Shown here: positions 23,301 to 30,983 of the stretch, piece after piece
Layout: the number at the start of each line of letters is the position of its first letter
Position numbering within the stretch: the first letter of the stretch is position 1
Assembly (NCBI RefSeq): GCF_030464885.1
Contig: NZ_JALPRJ010000086.1
Location: 1-32,241, forward strand
Reading direction: 5' to 3'
Source: Caballeronia sp. SEWSISQ10-4 2
Lineage (GTDB): Bacteria; Pseudomonadota; Gammaproteobacteria; Burkholderiales; Burkholderiaceae
DNA: 32,241 nt
Made by a program: the position numbers and the translations under genes
Notes under the pieces: generated by a model
The model's input: only the letters and a program-made list of their open reading frames with translations
Told to the model about the DNA's origin: nothing
The model's database searches: none

Positions 23301-24666
23301 ATTGCTCGCGGTCCAGCGCTGCGTACGGCATCGCGCGGCGCACAAGTTCGAACAGCGCGTCCTCGCTCCATTCGCGGCACGCCACTTCAGCGGCGATCTG
23401 CTGCGCGAGGACATCGAGTGGCGCTTGGGGAATATGCAGCGCATCGAGTTCACCGCGTACCACGCAATCGAGCAGCGCCGCACATTCGATCAGATCGTCG
23501 CGTGATTCAGGAAAGAGCCGCCCCTTCGGCGTGCCACGCACCTGATGCCCCGAGCGCCCGACACGCTGCAGGAAACCGCCAATCGATCCCGGCGAACCGA
23601 GTTGACAGACCAGTTCGACGTCCCCGATATCGATGCCCAGTTCCAGCGACGCCGTTGCAATCAGCACCTTTAGTTCGCCGCGTTTGAGCCGCTGTTCGGC
23701 ATCCAGCCGCTGCTCCTTCGCAAGACTGCCGTGATGCGCCGCGACCGCGGGCTTGCCGAGCCGTTCCGTGAGATGGCGTGCAACACGCTCGGCCATCCGG
23801 CGCGTATTCACGAACACGAGCGTGGTGCTGTGCTGCGCGACGAGATCGGCGAGGCGGTCATAGACACGCTCGCGCACATCGTTCGACATGATGGCGTCGA
23901 GCGGTATGGGCGGCAGTTCGAGCGCGAGATCGCGCTTGCGCACATGGCCGACATCGACGATCGAACACGGGCGCTTGCCCGTCAAGAATTCCGCGACGAG
24001 TTCGACCGGTTTTTGCGTTGCCGACAAACCGATCCGCAGAGGCACTTCGTGTTTGTGTTCCATGCACAACGCGTCCAGCCGCTCGAGACTGAGCGCGAGA
24101 TGCGCGCCGCGTTTGTTGCCGGCCACGGCATGAATTTCATCGACGATCACCGTTCGCACCGTCGACAACATCGCGCGGCCGGAATCGGAACTCAGCAGCA
24201 CATAGAGCGATTCCGGCGTGGTGACGAGAATGTGCGGCGGCCGTTTTTTTACGGCATTGCGTTCTTGCGGCGTGGTGTCGCCGGTACGCACAGCCGCACG
24301 AATCTCGATGGGCGGCAGGCCGAGCCGCTCCAGTTCATCCGAGATGCCGGCAAGCGGTTCCTGCAGGTTCACGCGGATATCGTTGGAAAGCGCCTTGAGC
24401 GGCGACACGTAGACCACGGTCGTCTCGTCGGGCAGCGGGCTCTTGAGACCTTCGCCGACCAGTTCGTCGATGGCCGCGAGGAACGCCGTCAGCGTCTTGC
24501 CCGAACCGGTCGGCGCGGCGACGAGCGTAGAGCGGCGCGCTTTGAGCAGCGGCCACGCGCGCGCCTGCGCCTCGGTGGGCGCAGCAAAAAGCCGGCTAAA
24601 CCAGTTCGCGACGGCCGGATGGAAGCCGTCGAGCGGGTGGGAAATCGATGATTTTGCAGCGGTCAT
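20311..24666 (-). CDS. lhr: Large helicase-related protein Lhr (superfamily 2)
   Basis: Lhr is an ATP-dependent 3'-5' DNA and RNA-DNA helicase thought to act in DNA repair. The 1451-residue length fits the full-length bacterial Lhr, not the shorter Lhr-Core form. The N-terminal core has Walker A TGSGKT (53-58), the DEIH box (175-178), SATQKP, and motif VI QRVGRSGHQ near residue 365. A winged-helix and Lhr-core region follow, and the long C-terminal part corresponds to Lhr-CTD, which in E. coli has been linked to uracil-DNA glycosylase activity. The gene is a single intact frame. The ATG is preceded by a 7-bp inverted repeat and no strong ribosome site. Divergent kdgT is functionally unrelated. 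Confidence 0.95.
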   Translation of the reverse strand: MTAAKSSISHPLDGFHPAVANWFSRLFAAPTEAQARAWPLLKARRSTLVAAPTGSGKTLTAFLAAIDELVGEGLKSPLPDETTVVYVSPLKALSNDIRVNLQEPLAGISDELERLGLPPIEIRAAVRTGDTTPQERNAVKKRPPHILVTTPESLYVLLSSDSGRAMLSTVRTVIVDEIHAVAGNKRGAHLALSLERLDALCMEHKHEVPLRIGLSATQKPVELVAEFLTGKRPCSIVDVGHVRKRDLALELPPIPLDAIMSNDVRERVYDRLADLVAQHSTTLVFVNTRRMAERVARHLTERLGKPAVAAHHGSLAKEQRLDAEQRLKRGELKVLIATASLELGIDIGDVELVCQLGSPGSIGGFLQRVGRSGHQVRGTPKGRLFPESRDDLIECAALLDCVVRGELDALHIPQAPLDVLAQQIAAEVACREWSEDALFELVRRAMPYAALDREQYDAVVRMLAEGYTSRRGVRGAYVHRDAVTRSLRGRRGAKLTAVTSGGAIPDNADFAVLLEPQGLQIGTVNEDFAVESLAGDVFQLGNASYKILRVEGGRVRVEDAQGQPPNIPFWLGEAPGRSNELSAAIARLRADIDAWLGKFSLDITITKLADQTGVGEEAARQIVDYLARSRAALSVLPTQDVLVMERFFDASGGTQLVIHAPFGSRMNRAWGLALRKRFCRTFNFELQAAATEDAIVLSLTGSHSFPLDEVWRYLRSATAEHVLIQALLDAPLFGVRWRWNATNALALPRYVSGRRVAPQLQRMKSEDLLATVFPDQVACIENVVGERDVPRHPLVDQTIDDCLHDAMDCDAWIALLRRIETGDVRLVTRDLPAPSPLAAEVLSARPYAFLDDAPIEERRTQAVLARGWTDPQSSDDLGALDADAIAGVREEAWPSVRNADEMHEALSGLSCISEAEVQANDGWPALLQTLAGSGRATRLQVTSADGLWVPVERLTCLRAVHPVAPMQPPLEALPGFDEAWTEDDALVEIVRARLSGFGPLPAPVIARALAVPVSLVALSLTRLEAEGYVMRGRFTPGAAEEEWCERHLLARIHRYTVRRLRREIEPVELQDFMRFLFDWQHLSADSKADPHGDGHDALMQAIEQLQGYEAPAVAWEDEILPARLTDYSMSWLDDLCRSGKVVWSRPGARSRSSGGPVRTTPIVLLPRRNLSAWNPLMQSMQTPEPSSRAQLVFDALTKHGAMFFDELRSDVHLLDTELETALGELVSLGLVNADSFAGLRALLAPAARRNSFGRRPRRGGRFIGGMDDAGRWALLRRSESSDRVTPGNDSLEHVAMTLLRRYGVVFWRLLEREAEWLPPWRDLLRVFHRLEARGEIRGGRFVAGLAGEQFALPEAVPLLRDVRKRPADGSFIAISAVDPLNLAGTLLPGEKVPALPGNRVLYRDGLPVGAVIAGKTRFLIELDAEARERVRWHLVRRSFDRMTVSPMVMSR

Positions 24667-24686
24667 GCCGCTAGTTTATTAGCGGC
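24667..24686. promoter_or_regulatory. Inverted repeat directly before the lhr start codon
   Basis: GCCGCTA and TAGCGGC form a perfect 7-bp inverted repeat with a six-base spacer, adjacent to the lhr ATG. In the mRNA this stem would cover the ribosome-binding region. It could instead be a protein-binding site. No Shine-Dalgarno sequence is visible outside it. Confidence 0.4.
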
Positions 24687-24962
24687 GCGGAAAGCGTGTT
24701 TGTGCGCGTTCAATCTGCAGGGTGACGGCATGTGCCTGAGCCGCGCACAGCCGGGGAATTCGGGTACCGAGGTCGCAGAAAACGCGGCGCTTTGCATGCC
24801 CGCGCACTTCCCAATCACCCTCACAATGATCGAACCAATCATTCAAACGATCGATTTGCGCATTTTGCTCCACAGGACTACACTCCGATTTGACTGTTTC
24901 AATCAAACACGTGATCAATTCGAGCATCGCACTCGAACTCGCTCGTCAAACAGGAGACCTGT
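24687..24962. other. Divergent regulatory region between lhr and kdgT
   Basis: This region should hold the promoter of the threonate operon. A dyad TTTGA-N9-TCAAA lies at 24889-24907, and a second arrangement CAAACGATCGATTTG at 24844-24858. Either could bind the DeoR-type regulator of this operon. A TTGCGC...TACACT pair with 17 bases between is a weak promoter candidate. No gene is seen here. Confidence 0.4.
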
Positions 24963-25967
24963 ATGGCCCAGCTTCCCATCAAGCGCTCGATCGAGCGCGT
25001 TCCCGGCGGCATGATGATCGTGCCCTTGCTTCTCGGCTCGCTAGTCGCGACGTTCCTACCCGGCATGCCGAAGTTCTTCGGCTCGTTCACCAACGCGCTT
25101 TTCACCGGTGCGCTGCCGATCCTCGCCGTGTTCTATGTATGTATGGGAGCGAGCATCAACATCAAGGCGACGCCCTATCTCCTGAAGAAAGGCGGCGCGC
25201 TGTTCGCGGCGAAGATTGGCTCGGCGATTGTCGTAGGTGTCGTGCTGGGGCATTTTCTCGGTGAGCAGCCAATCTCTTCCGGTCTGTTCGCGGGCATCTC
25301 GACGCTCGCCGTCGTCGCCGCGATGAACGACACCAACGGCGGTCTCTACATGGCGCTGATGGGGCAATACGGGAGGTCCGAAGATGTGGGCGCGTACACC
25401 ATCATGTCGCTGGAATCGGGACCGTTTCTCACGATGGTCACGCTGGGTGTGGCGGGGCTCTCGGCGTTTCCGTGGCCCACGCTCGTCGGCAGTATCCTGC
25501 CGCTCGCGGCCGGCATGCTGCTCGGCAACCTGGACCGCGAAATGCGCGACTTCCTCGCGCGCGCCGTGCCGGTGATGATCCCGTTTTTCGCGCTCGCGCT
25601 GGGCGCCAGTCTCGACCTGCACAAAGTCTGGCAAGCAGGTTTGCTCGGCATCGGACTGGGACTGGCGGTGGTTGTCGTGACCGGCATTCCGCTGTATTTC
25701 ACCGACCGCCTGACGGGCGGCACAGGCGTGGCCGGCGTGGCGGCAGCCAACACGGCGGGTAATGCGGCGGCGGTTCCCGCGCTGATCGCGGCGGCGAATC
25801 CGGTCTACGCGGAGGCCGCCAAAAGCGCGACACTGCTGGTCGCGGCGTGCGTGGTGGTGACTGCTATTGTGTCGCCCGTCCTGACGGCGGCCGTCGCGAA
25901 ACGGGTGAACGCCCGGGCTGAAGAGCGCCGTACCGTGCCGAAGGTGCAAAAGGAGGCCACGCGATGA
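24963..25967 (+). CDS. KdgT-family sugar-acid permease (2-keto-3-deoxygluconate transporter family)
   Basis: This is an inner-membrane symporter of the KdgT family with 334 residues and about ten membrane helices. It has the opening segment IKRSIERVPGGMMIVPLLLG and the conserved FAGISTLAVVAAMNDTNGGL and GVAAANTAGNAAAVPA. KdgT of enterobacteria takes up 2-keto-3-deoxygluconate. Here the next two genes encode a D-threonate-type kinase and dehydrogenase, so this copy probably imports a four-carbon acid such as D-threonate. AGGAGA lies six bases before the ATG. The stop overlaps the next start as ATGA, so the genes are coupled. About 25 polar residues form the C-terminal tail. Confidence 0.9.
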   Translation: MAQLPIKRSIERVPGGMMIVPLLLGSLVATFLPGMPKFFGSFTNALFTGALPILAVFYVCMGASINIKATPYLLKKGGALFAAKIGSAIVVGVVLGHFLGEQPISSGLFAGISTLAVVAAMNDTNGGLYMALMGQYGRSEDVGAYTIMSLESGPFLTMVTLGVAGLSAFPWPTLVGSILPLAAGMLLGNLDREMRDFLARAVPVMIPFFALALGASLDLHKVWQAGLLGIGLGLAVVVVTGIPLYFTDRLTGGTGVAGVAAANTAGNAAAVPALIAAANPVYAEAAKSATLLVAACVVVTAIVSPVLTAAVAKRVNARAEERRTVPKVQKEATR

Positions 25968-27256
25968 ACCCCCGCAGCATCCTGATCGTCGCCGACGATC
26001 TCTCCGGCGCGGCCGACTGCGCAATCGCGTTCGCTGGAGCGGGACGGCGTACGGTCGTGACGCTGGAGACATCGGGCATGACGAAGGCCGGTGACCTTGA
26101 CGTCATCGCCGCCGATACCGACACGCGCCGCCTCTCCCCACAAGACGCGGCGCACCGCACCGCCGACACATTCAACGCGTTGAACGCGCCCGGCCGTCGT
26201 TTGTACAAGAAAATCGATTCGACGTTGCGCGGCAACTGGGCCGCTGAAGTGGCCGCATTGCAGCCGCTTGCCGGGCTGGCGATTGTCGCGCCCGCGTTTC
26301 CTGCCACCGGCCGCACGTTACAGGGTGCACGCGTGCTGGTGCATGGCGAACCGCTGGAAAGCACGGACACGTGGAAGCTGGAAAACGCCGGCCGGCCGGC
26401 GAATGTGCTGACGATGCTCGAGGAAGCGGGCCTGCGGTGCGAATCCATCGACGTGGACACCCTGCGCGGTGAGGCCAACGTGCTGCTGGACCGGATCAAC
26501 GCAACGGCGACCGAATGCACACAAGCACTGATCGTCGATGCTCATACGGGCGATGACCTTCGACGGCTCGCGCAAATCACCGCGCAACTCGACCATCCGT
26601 TGTTCTGGGTCGGATCGGGCGGACTGGCGCGCGAATTGGCGTCGCTGCCCGATCTCTTCGGTGCCCCGCCCCGCGAAACCCTCGTCCACGAGAAACAGGA
26701 TGGCGCGATCCTGGTCCTGGTCGGCAGTCTCTCCGCCGTGTCCGAACGCCAATGCGCGATGTTGCGCGAGCGCGCCCGCGTAAGCGAACTGATCGTGCCG
26801 CCAGCGGTTTTGCGCGTGGGCAGCGAACACGAAGACTGGTGCGAGTGGCAATCGAAGATTGGCGACTATCTCGAACGGCATCTCGACTTGCTGGTGCGCA
26901 TCGGTCGCGACGATGCGTTCGATCCGGCGGAGGGCGCGCATCTGTCCACCGCCCTCGCCGCGCTGGTATCGCCGCATTTCAGGCATGTCGGAGGTTTGAT
27001 CGCGACCGGCGGCGAAACCGCCCGCGCGATGCTGAGCGCAGCCGGCATCGGCAGTCTCGATCTGCTGGCCGAAGTCGAAGCGGGCGTCGCGGTCGCGCGG
27101 CCTTGCGCGCCGCATCCTGCCCGTCCCGCGATCGTCACCAAAGCCGGTGCGTTTGGCAGCGAGCATGCGCTGTTCGGCGCGTGGGAGCATTTGCAGAGAC
27201 TGCCGCTGCCCGTACCGCCGCCGCGAACACCGGCCGCAGCCACTAACACGCATTAA
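25964..27256 (+). CDS. dtnK: Four-carbon acid sugar kinase (DUF1537 family), probable D-threonate kinase
   Basis: DUF1537 kinases phosphorylate four-carbon sugar acids; the D-threonate branch makes D-threonate 4-phosphate with ATP. The 430-residue protein has the N-terminal signature VADDLSGAADCAIAF, the conserved KKIDSTLRGN, a PAFPATGRTLQ segment and the C-terminal nucleotide-binding motifs GLIATGGETARAML and TKAGAFGSEHAL. The start overlaps kdgT by ATGA. The neighbour pdxA2 decides between D-threonate, D-erythronate and 3-oxo-acid substrates: pairing with a PdxA2-type dehydrogenase is the hallmark of the D-threonate route. Substrate assignment is therefore by context. Confidence 0.85.
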   Translation: MNPRSILIVADDLSGAADCAIAFAGAGRRTVVTLETSGMTKAGDLDVIAADTDTRRLSPQDAAHRTADTFNALNAPGRRLYKKIDSTLRGNWAAEVAALQPLAGLAIVAPAFPATGRTLQGARVLVHGEPLESTDTWKLENAGRPANVLTMLEEAGLRCESIDVDTLRGEANVLLDRINATATECTQALIVDAHTGDDLRRLAQITAQLDHPLFWVGSGGLARELASLPDLFGAPPRETLVHEKQDGAILVLVGSLSAVSERQCAMLRERARVSELIVPPAVLRVGSEHEDWCEWQSKIGDYLERHLDLLVRIGRDDAFDPAEGAHLSTALAALVSPHFRHVGGLIATGGETARAMLSAAGIGSLDLLAEVEAGVAVARPCAPHPARPAIVTKAGAFGSEHALFGAWEHLQRLPLPVPPPRTPAAATNTH

Positions 27257-27260
27257 CGCA

Positions 27261-27332
27261 ATGAACGCGAACACGACATTTGCCTCGCCTCAAAGCGCCC
27301 CCACTTACACGGAGTTCAACGAACCATCATGA
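27261..27332 (+). CDS. Possible 23-codon mini-gene overlapping the pdxA2 start
   Basis: An ATG four bases after the kinase stop opens a 23-codon frame (MNANTTFASPQSAPTYTEFN, then EPS). Its TGA stop overlaps the pdxA2 ATG as ATGA, as for coupled genes. It has no clear ribosome site of its own, but could be read by ribosomes ending on the kinase gene. The pdxA2 start has only a GGAG 14 bases away, too far for strong initiation, so coupling through this frame is plausible. It may equally be chance in a 72-base spacer. Confidence 0.3.
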   Translation: MNANTTFASPQSAPTYTEFNEPS

Positions 27333-28330
27333 GCAACACGCTTCCCGTAATCGGCATCACGATGGGCGATGCTTCCGGCGTTGGTCCCGAGATCGTCGTC
27401 AAGAGCCTCACGCATGACGTGGTCTACAAGCAGTGCCGTCCGCTCGTGATCGGTGATGCCCGCAGGCTCGAGCAAGCCAATGACATCGTGCATGGCAGCG
27501 CGAAGATCCGCCGCATCAAGGATGCGTCGGAGGCGAAGTATGAGGCGGGCACGATCGACTGTATCGACCTGGACCTGATCCCCGACGACCTGCCCTTCGG
27601 CCAGCTTTCGGCTGTGGCCGGTGATGCCGCGTATCAGTACATCGCGCGTGCCGTCGAGCTGGCGCAATCGCAACAGATCGATGCGATCTGCACCGCGCCG
27701 CTCAACAAGGAAGCGCTGCACGCGGGCGGCCACAAGTTTCCGGGGCACACCGAAATGCTCGCGCATCTGACAGGCGTGAACGAAGTCTCGATGATGCTCG
27801 TCGCGCCGCAACTGCGCGTGATTCATGTGACGACGCATATCGGCATCATCGATGCGATCAGGAAAATCGAGCCCGGCCTCGTGCAGCGCACGATCGAACG
27901 TGGCAACGCGACGCTGGTGAAAGCGGGGATTGCGAAACCGCGTATCGGCGTGTGCGGCATCAATCCGCATGCGGGCGAGAACGGCTTGTTCGGTTATGGC
28001 GAGGAAGAAGAAAAGATCATCCCGGCGGTCAAGATCCTGCAGGAACGCGGGCTCGATGTGACGGGTCCCCTGCCCGCCGATACGCTCTTTTTCCGCGCCG
28101 GCCGGGGTGACTTCGATCTCGTGGTCGCGATGTATCACGATCAGGGACACGGTCCGGTCAAGGTGCTCGGGCTTGAGGCTGGCGTGAATGTGACGGTCGG
28201 GCTGGAAGTGATCCGCACGTCGGTGGATCATGGGACGGCGTTTGATATCGCGGGCAAAGGTATCGCCGATGAACGCAGCCTGCTCGAAGCACTGCGCCAG
28301 GGCGCGGAACTCGCGACGCGGCGCGGGTGA
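27329..28330 (+). CDS. pdxA2: D-threonate 4-phosphate dehydrogenase (PdxA2 type)
   Basis: This PdxA-family enzyme oxidises a 4-phospho-threonate with NAD+; the product decarboxylates to dihydroxyacetone phosphate. The 333-residue protein has GITMGDASGVGPEIVVKSL, the metal-binding His in GHKFPGHTEMLAHLTG, NPHAGENGLFGYGEEE, YHDQGHGPVKVLG and TSVDHGTAFDIAGKG. Classical PdxA of vitamin B6 synthesis has the same fold, but that gene normally sits with surA and ksgA, whereas this one follows a DUF1537 kinase and a sugar-acid permease. That context makes the catabolic PdxA2 role likely. The preceding gap contains a possible coupled mini-ORF. Confidence 0.88.
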   Translation: MSNTLPVIGITMGDASGVGPEIVVKSLTHDVVYKQCRPLVIGDARRLEQANDIVHGSAKIRRIKDASEAKYEAGTIDCIDLDLIPDDLPFGQLSAVAGDAAYQYIARAVELAQSQQIDAICTAPLNKEALHAGGHKFPGHTEMLAHLTGVNEVSMMLVAPQLRVIHVTTHIGIIDAIRKIEPGLVQRTIERGNATLVKAGIAKPRIGVCGINPHAGENGLFGYGEEEEKIIPAVKILQERGLDVTGPLPADTLFFRAGRGDFDLVVAMYHDQGHGPVKVLGLEAGVNVTVGLEVIRTSVDHGTAFDIAGKGIADERSLLEALRQGAELATRRG

Positions 28331-28392
28331 GCGGATCAGTGCAGCCGCTCGTGTAACATCGGCGGCCTTGTTATCCGCATGAGCATTCACCG

Positions 28393-29172
28393 ATGAAAGC
28401 AGCCGACCGTCACCGCGCCATCCTCGATCTCGTCCTCACACGCGACGCCAACGTAGAGCAGTTGAGCGAGGCGCTGGGGGTATCGGAGGCGACGGTGCGG
28501 CGCGACCTCACGATGCTCGCGAAGGAGCGGCGCCTCGTGCGCACGTATGGCGGCGCAACTGCGCTGGTCGGCGCGCATGAACCGGAGGCGTCGCTGGAGG
28601 AGCGCAAGTCGGCGCAGCGCGAACAGAAGGAAGCGATTGCCCAGGCTGCGGCGCTGCATGTGAAGGATGGCGACACGGTGCTGCTCGATGGCGGCACGAC
28701 CTGCGCTGCGCTCGCGCGCCATTTGAGCGCGCATCGCGACTTGCATGTGGTGACCAATAATCTGCTCGCAGTGATGACGCTCGCCAATGTGCCGGGCATG
28801 CGAATCACGCTGATTGGCGGCGATTTGCGGGCATCGAGCATGAGCACGCTCGGGCCGCTGGCGGAACTCGTGCTGAGCCGGTTGAGCGTGGATATTGCGT
28901 TTCTCGGCGCCGATGGCGTGGCGGCGGATTTTGGTTTATGCGAGGCCAGTGCGGAACAGGCTTATCTGAAAGACTGCATCATTCGCCGTGCAGCGAGTGT
29001 GGTGGTGCTCGCCGATGCCGACAAACTCGGGCGCACGCGCCAACAGCACTGGACGCCGCTGGAGCGGGACTGGCGGTTGATCACAACCACCCTCGCCGAT
29101 GAAATCAGGCTGGCGCCGTTTCGGGCTCTGGAACGGGTTGTTGTAGAAGTCGCGCCGATGGGGATGGAGTAG
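28393..29172 (+). CDS. DeoR-family transcriptional regulator
   Basis: This is a DNA-binding regulator that probably controls the threonate operon in response to a phosphorylated intermediate. The 259-residue protein has the DeoR helix-turn-helix (DANVEQLSEALGVSEATVRR, then DLTMLAKERRLVRTYGGA) and the DeoRC sensor domain with DGGTTCAALARHL, VVTNNLLAVMTL, LIGGDLRASS and FLGADGVAADFGLCEAS. It follows pdxA2 by 62 bases on the same strand, so it may be cotranscribed. The ribosome site is weak. A dyad in front of kdgT is a candidate target. It converges on the ECF sigma gene. Confidence 0.93.
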   Translation: MKAADRHRAILDLVLTRDANVEQLSEALGVSEATVRRDLTMLAKERRLVRTYGGATALVGAHEPEASLEERKSAQREQKEAIAQAAALHVKDGDTVLLDGGTTCAALARHLSAHRDLHVVTNNLLAVMTLANVPGMRITLIGGDLRASSMSTLGPLAELVLSRLSVDIAFLGADGVAADFGLCEASAEQAYLKDCIIRRAASVVVLADADKLGRTRQQHWTPLERDWRLITTTLADEIRLAPFRALERVVVEVAPMGME

Positions 29173-29228
29173 GTTTTGATGCGATCAGGTCGATCGCCCC
29201 GGCTAACTTGCCGCCGCGAAAGCCCGCT

Positions 29229-30548
29229 TCATTCCCTCATCCCCTTCATCTGCGCCGCCCGCTCAAGCAGCAACTCCCGCTCACGCGCATTACGCGCCAT
29301 CGCGGCGGCCTTCTCGAATTCCACCCGCGCTTCCTCGCGACGACCCAGCTTCGCCAGCAGATCGCCCCGCACGCTCGGCAACCAGTGGTAATTCGCCAGC
29401 ACCGCATCCGAACCCAGCTCGTCGACTATCTCCAGCCCCGCCGACGGACCAAACGCCATCCCCACCGCCACCGCGCGATTGAGCTCCACCACGGGCGACG
29501 GCGCGACCATCGCCAGCGCATCGTATAAAGCCACGATCTGCGCCCAATCCGTATCCGCCGCCCGGCGCGCGCGCGCATGGCAAGCCGCCAGCGCGCCCTG
29601 TAATGCGTAAGGTCCGCGCGCGCCGTTCAGCGCCTCCGACCGCTCCAACGCGGCGAGGCCGCGACGGATCAACAACGGGTCCCATCGGCTGCGATCCTGG
29701 TCCATCAACAAGACCGGCCGGCCGTTCGCATCGGTTCGTGCATGGGTGCGCGATGCCTGTATCTCCATCAATGCAACCAGCCCGTACACCTCGCTCTCAT
29801 CAGGCGTCAAACCCGCGAGAATCCGTCCGAGACGCAACGCGTCGTCGCACAGCGACGGACGCATCCAGTCGTCACCGGCAGTCGCCGAATACCCTTCGTT
29901 AAAGATGAGATAAATGACTTCGAGCACCGACGCGAGCCGTGCCGCCCGCGCGTCGGCTTTCGGCACTTCAAACGGCACCCGTGCCGCTGATAAAGTCCGC
30001 TTCGCCCGCACGATGCGCTGCGCGATGGTCGGCTCGGGCTGCAGGAACGCACGCGCAATCTCGTCCGTAGTCAGGCCGCCGAGCAGCCGCAACGTCAACG
30101 CAACCCGTGCATCGACGGACAGCACCGGGTGACACGCCGTGAACACGAGCCGCAGCAAATCGTCGCCAATATCGTCCTCACGCGCGGCATCCAGCGCATC
30201 CACGAAATCCGGCGTGACGTGCTCCTCGCGCGCATCCATGTCGAGTCCCAACTCCTCGTGCTTGCGGGCGTGCAGCGCATCCTGCCTCAAACGATCCAGC
30301 GCCCGATGTTTCGCCGTGGTCATCAGCCACGCGCCCGGGTTGTCCGGCACGCCATCCACTCGCCAATGCTCAAGCGCCGCGATCAGCGCATCTTGCGCAA
30401 ACTCCTCGGCGAGCGACACGTCGCGCACCATTCGCGCCACGACCGCAATCACCTTCGCCGATTCCATCCGCCACACCGCTTCTATCGCGCGGTGCGTGGC
30501 CTGTTCCTGGCTGCCGGACGGGCCGGACGTGCCGGAAGCTCCGCTCAC
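29229..30548 (-). CDS. RNA polymerase sigma factor, ECF42-like, with C-terminal extension
   Basis: This is an extracytoplasmic-function sigma factor of the group that carries a long C-terminal domain in place of an anti-sigma partner. The 439-residue protein has sigma region 2 (about 15-90: VRDVSLAEEFAQDALIAALE and NPGAWLMTTAKHRALDRLR) and region 4 (about 130-190: ALTLRLLGGLTTDEIARAFL). A 250-residue helical extension follows, with IYLIFNEGYSATAGDDW and a TPR-like end. That arrangement, and upstream YCII genes, are hallmarks of ECF42. The GTG start at 30548 overlaps the VOC stop as GTGA, so it is coupled. Activity is probably set by the extension rather than by membrane sequestration; the signal is unknown. 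Confidence 0.93.
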   Translation of the reverse strand: MSGASGTSGPSGSQEQATHRAIEAVWRMESAKVIAVVARMVRDVSLAEEFAQDALIAALEHWRVDGVPDNPGAWLMTTAKHRALDRLRQDALHARKHEELGLDMDAREEHVTPDFVDALDAAREDDIGDDLLRLVFTACHPVLSVDARVALTLRLLGGLTTDEIARAFLQPEPTIAQRIVRAKRTLSAARVPFEVPKADARAARLASVLEVIYLIFNEGYSATAGDDWMRPSLCDDALRLGRILAGLTPDESEVYGLVALMEIQASRTHARTDANGRPVLLMDQDRSRWDPLLIRRGLAALERSEALNGARGPYALQGALAACHARARRAADTDWAQIVALYDALAMVAPSPVVELNRAVAVGMAFGPSAGLEIVDELGSDAVLANYHWLPSVRGDLLAKLGRREEARVEFEKAAAMARNARERELLLERAAQMKGMRE

Positions 30549-30952
30549 GGTGCGCCCGCCGCGTTCGGATCCATGTACACGAACTCCCAGGTATGGCCGT
30601 CGACGTCATCAAAACCGTGGCTGTACATGAAGCCGTAGTCCTGCGGCGGTCGCGGTGTCTTGCCGCCCGCGCGCACAGCCTTCGCCACGATGTCATCGAC
30701 CTCGGGACGGCTCTCGCACGACAGGCACGTAATTGCCTCGACCTGCTGTGTCGGGTCGATGATCGTCTTGGTCGTGAAGGTCTGGAAGAACGGCTTCACC
30801 AGCAGCATGGCGTAGATGTGCTCGCTGATCACCATGCACGCGGCTTGGTCGTTGCTGAACTTCGGGTTGAAGCTGAAACCGAGTTCACCGAAAAAGGCGC
30901 GCGATTTCTGCAGGTCCTCGACCGCCAGGTTCAAAAAGATTTGCTTATTCAT
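30545..30952 (-). CDS. VOC-superfamily protein in the ECF42 operon
   Basis: This is a glyoxalase-fold protein. From the ATG at 30952 (MNKQIFLNLAVEDLQKSRAF) it has 135 residues; the frame continues five codons upstream, but the inner start matches the family. The C-terminal part ends with YSHGFDDVDGHTWEFVYMDP, with the conserved His and Glu positions that bind metal in related enzymes. It lies between the YCII genes and the sigma factor, and its stop overlaps the sigma start. Such proteins are frequent passengers in ECF42 operons. Substrate unknown. Confidence 0.9.
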   Translation of the reverse strand: MNKQIFLNLAVEDLQKSRAFFGELGFSFNPKFSNDQAACMVISEHIYAMLLVKPFFQTFTTKTIIDPTQQVEAITCLSCESRPEVDDIVAKAVRAGGKTPRPPQDYGFMYSHGFDDVDGHTWEFVYMDPNAAGAP

Positions 30953-30983
30953 TTTGTTGTCTCTCAAGAATAGATAAGTGACG

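Noticed and set aside
23731..24651. A 306-codon plus-strand frame
   Set aside because: It is antisense to the helicase core of lhr and has no domain.
26318..28390. Two long minus-strand frames (318 and 361 codons)
   Set aside because: They are antisense to the threonate kinase and dehydrogenase genes, with biased composition.
29181..29197. Hairpin GCGATC-N5-GATCGC as terminator between the DeoR gene and the sigma gene
   Set aside because: The stem is only 6 bp and no T-run follows on either strand.
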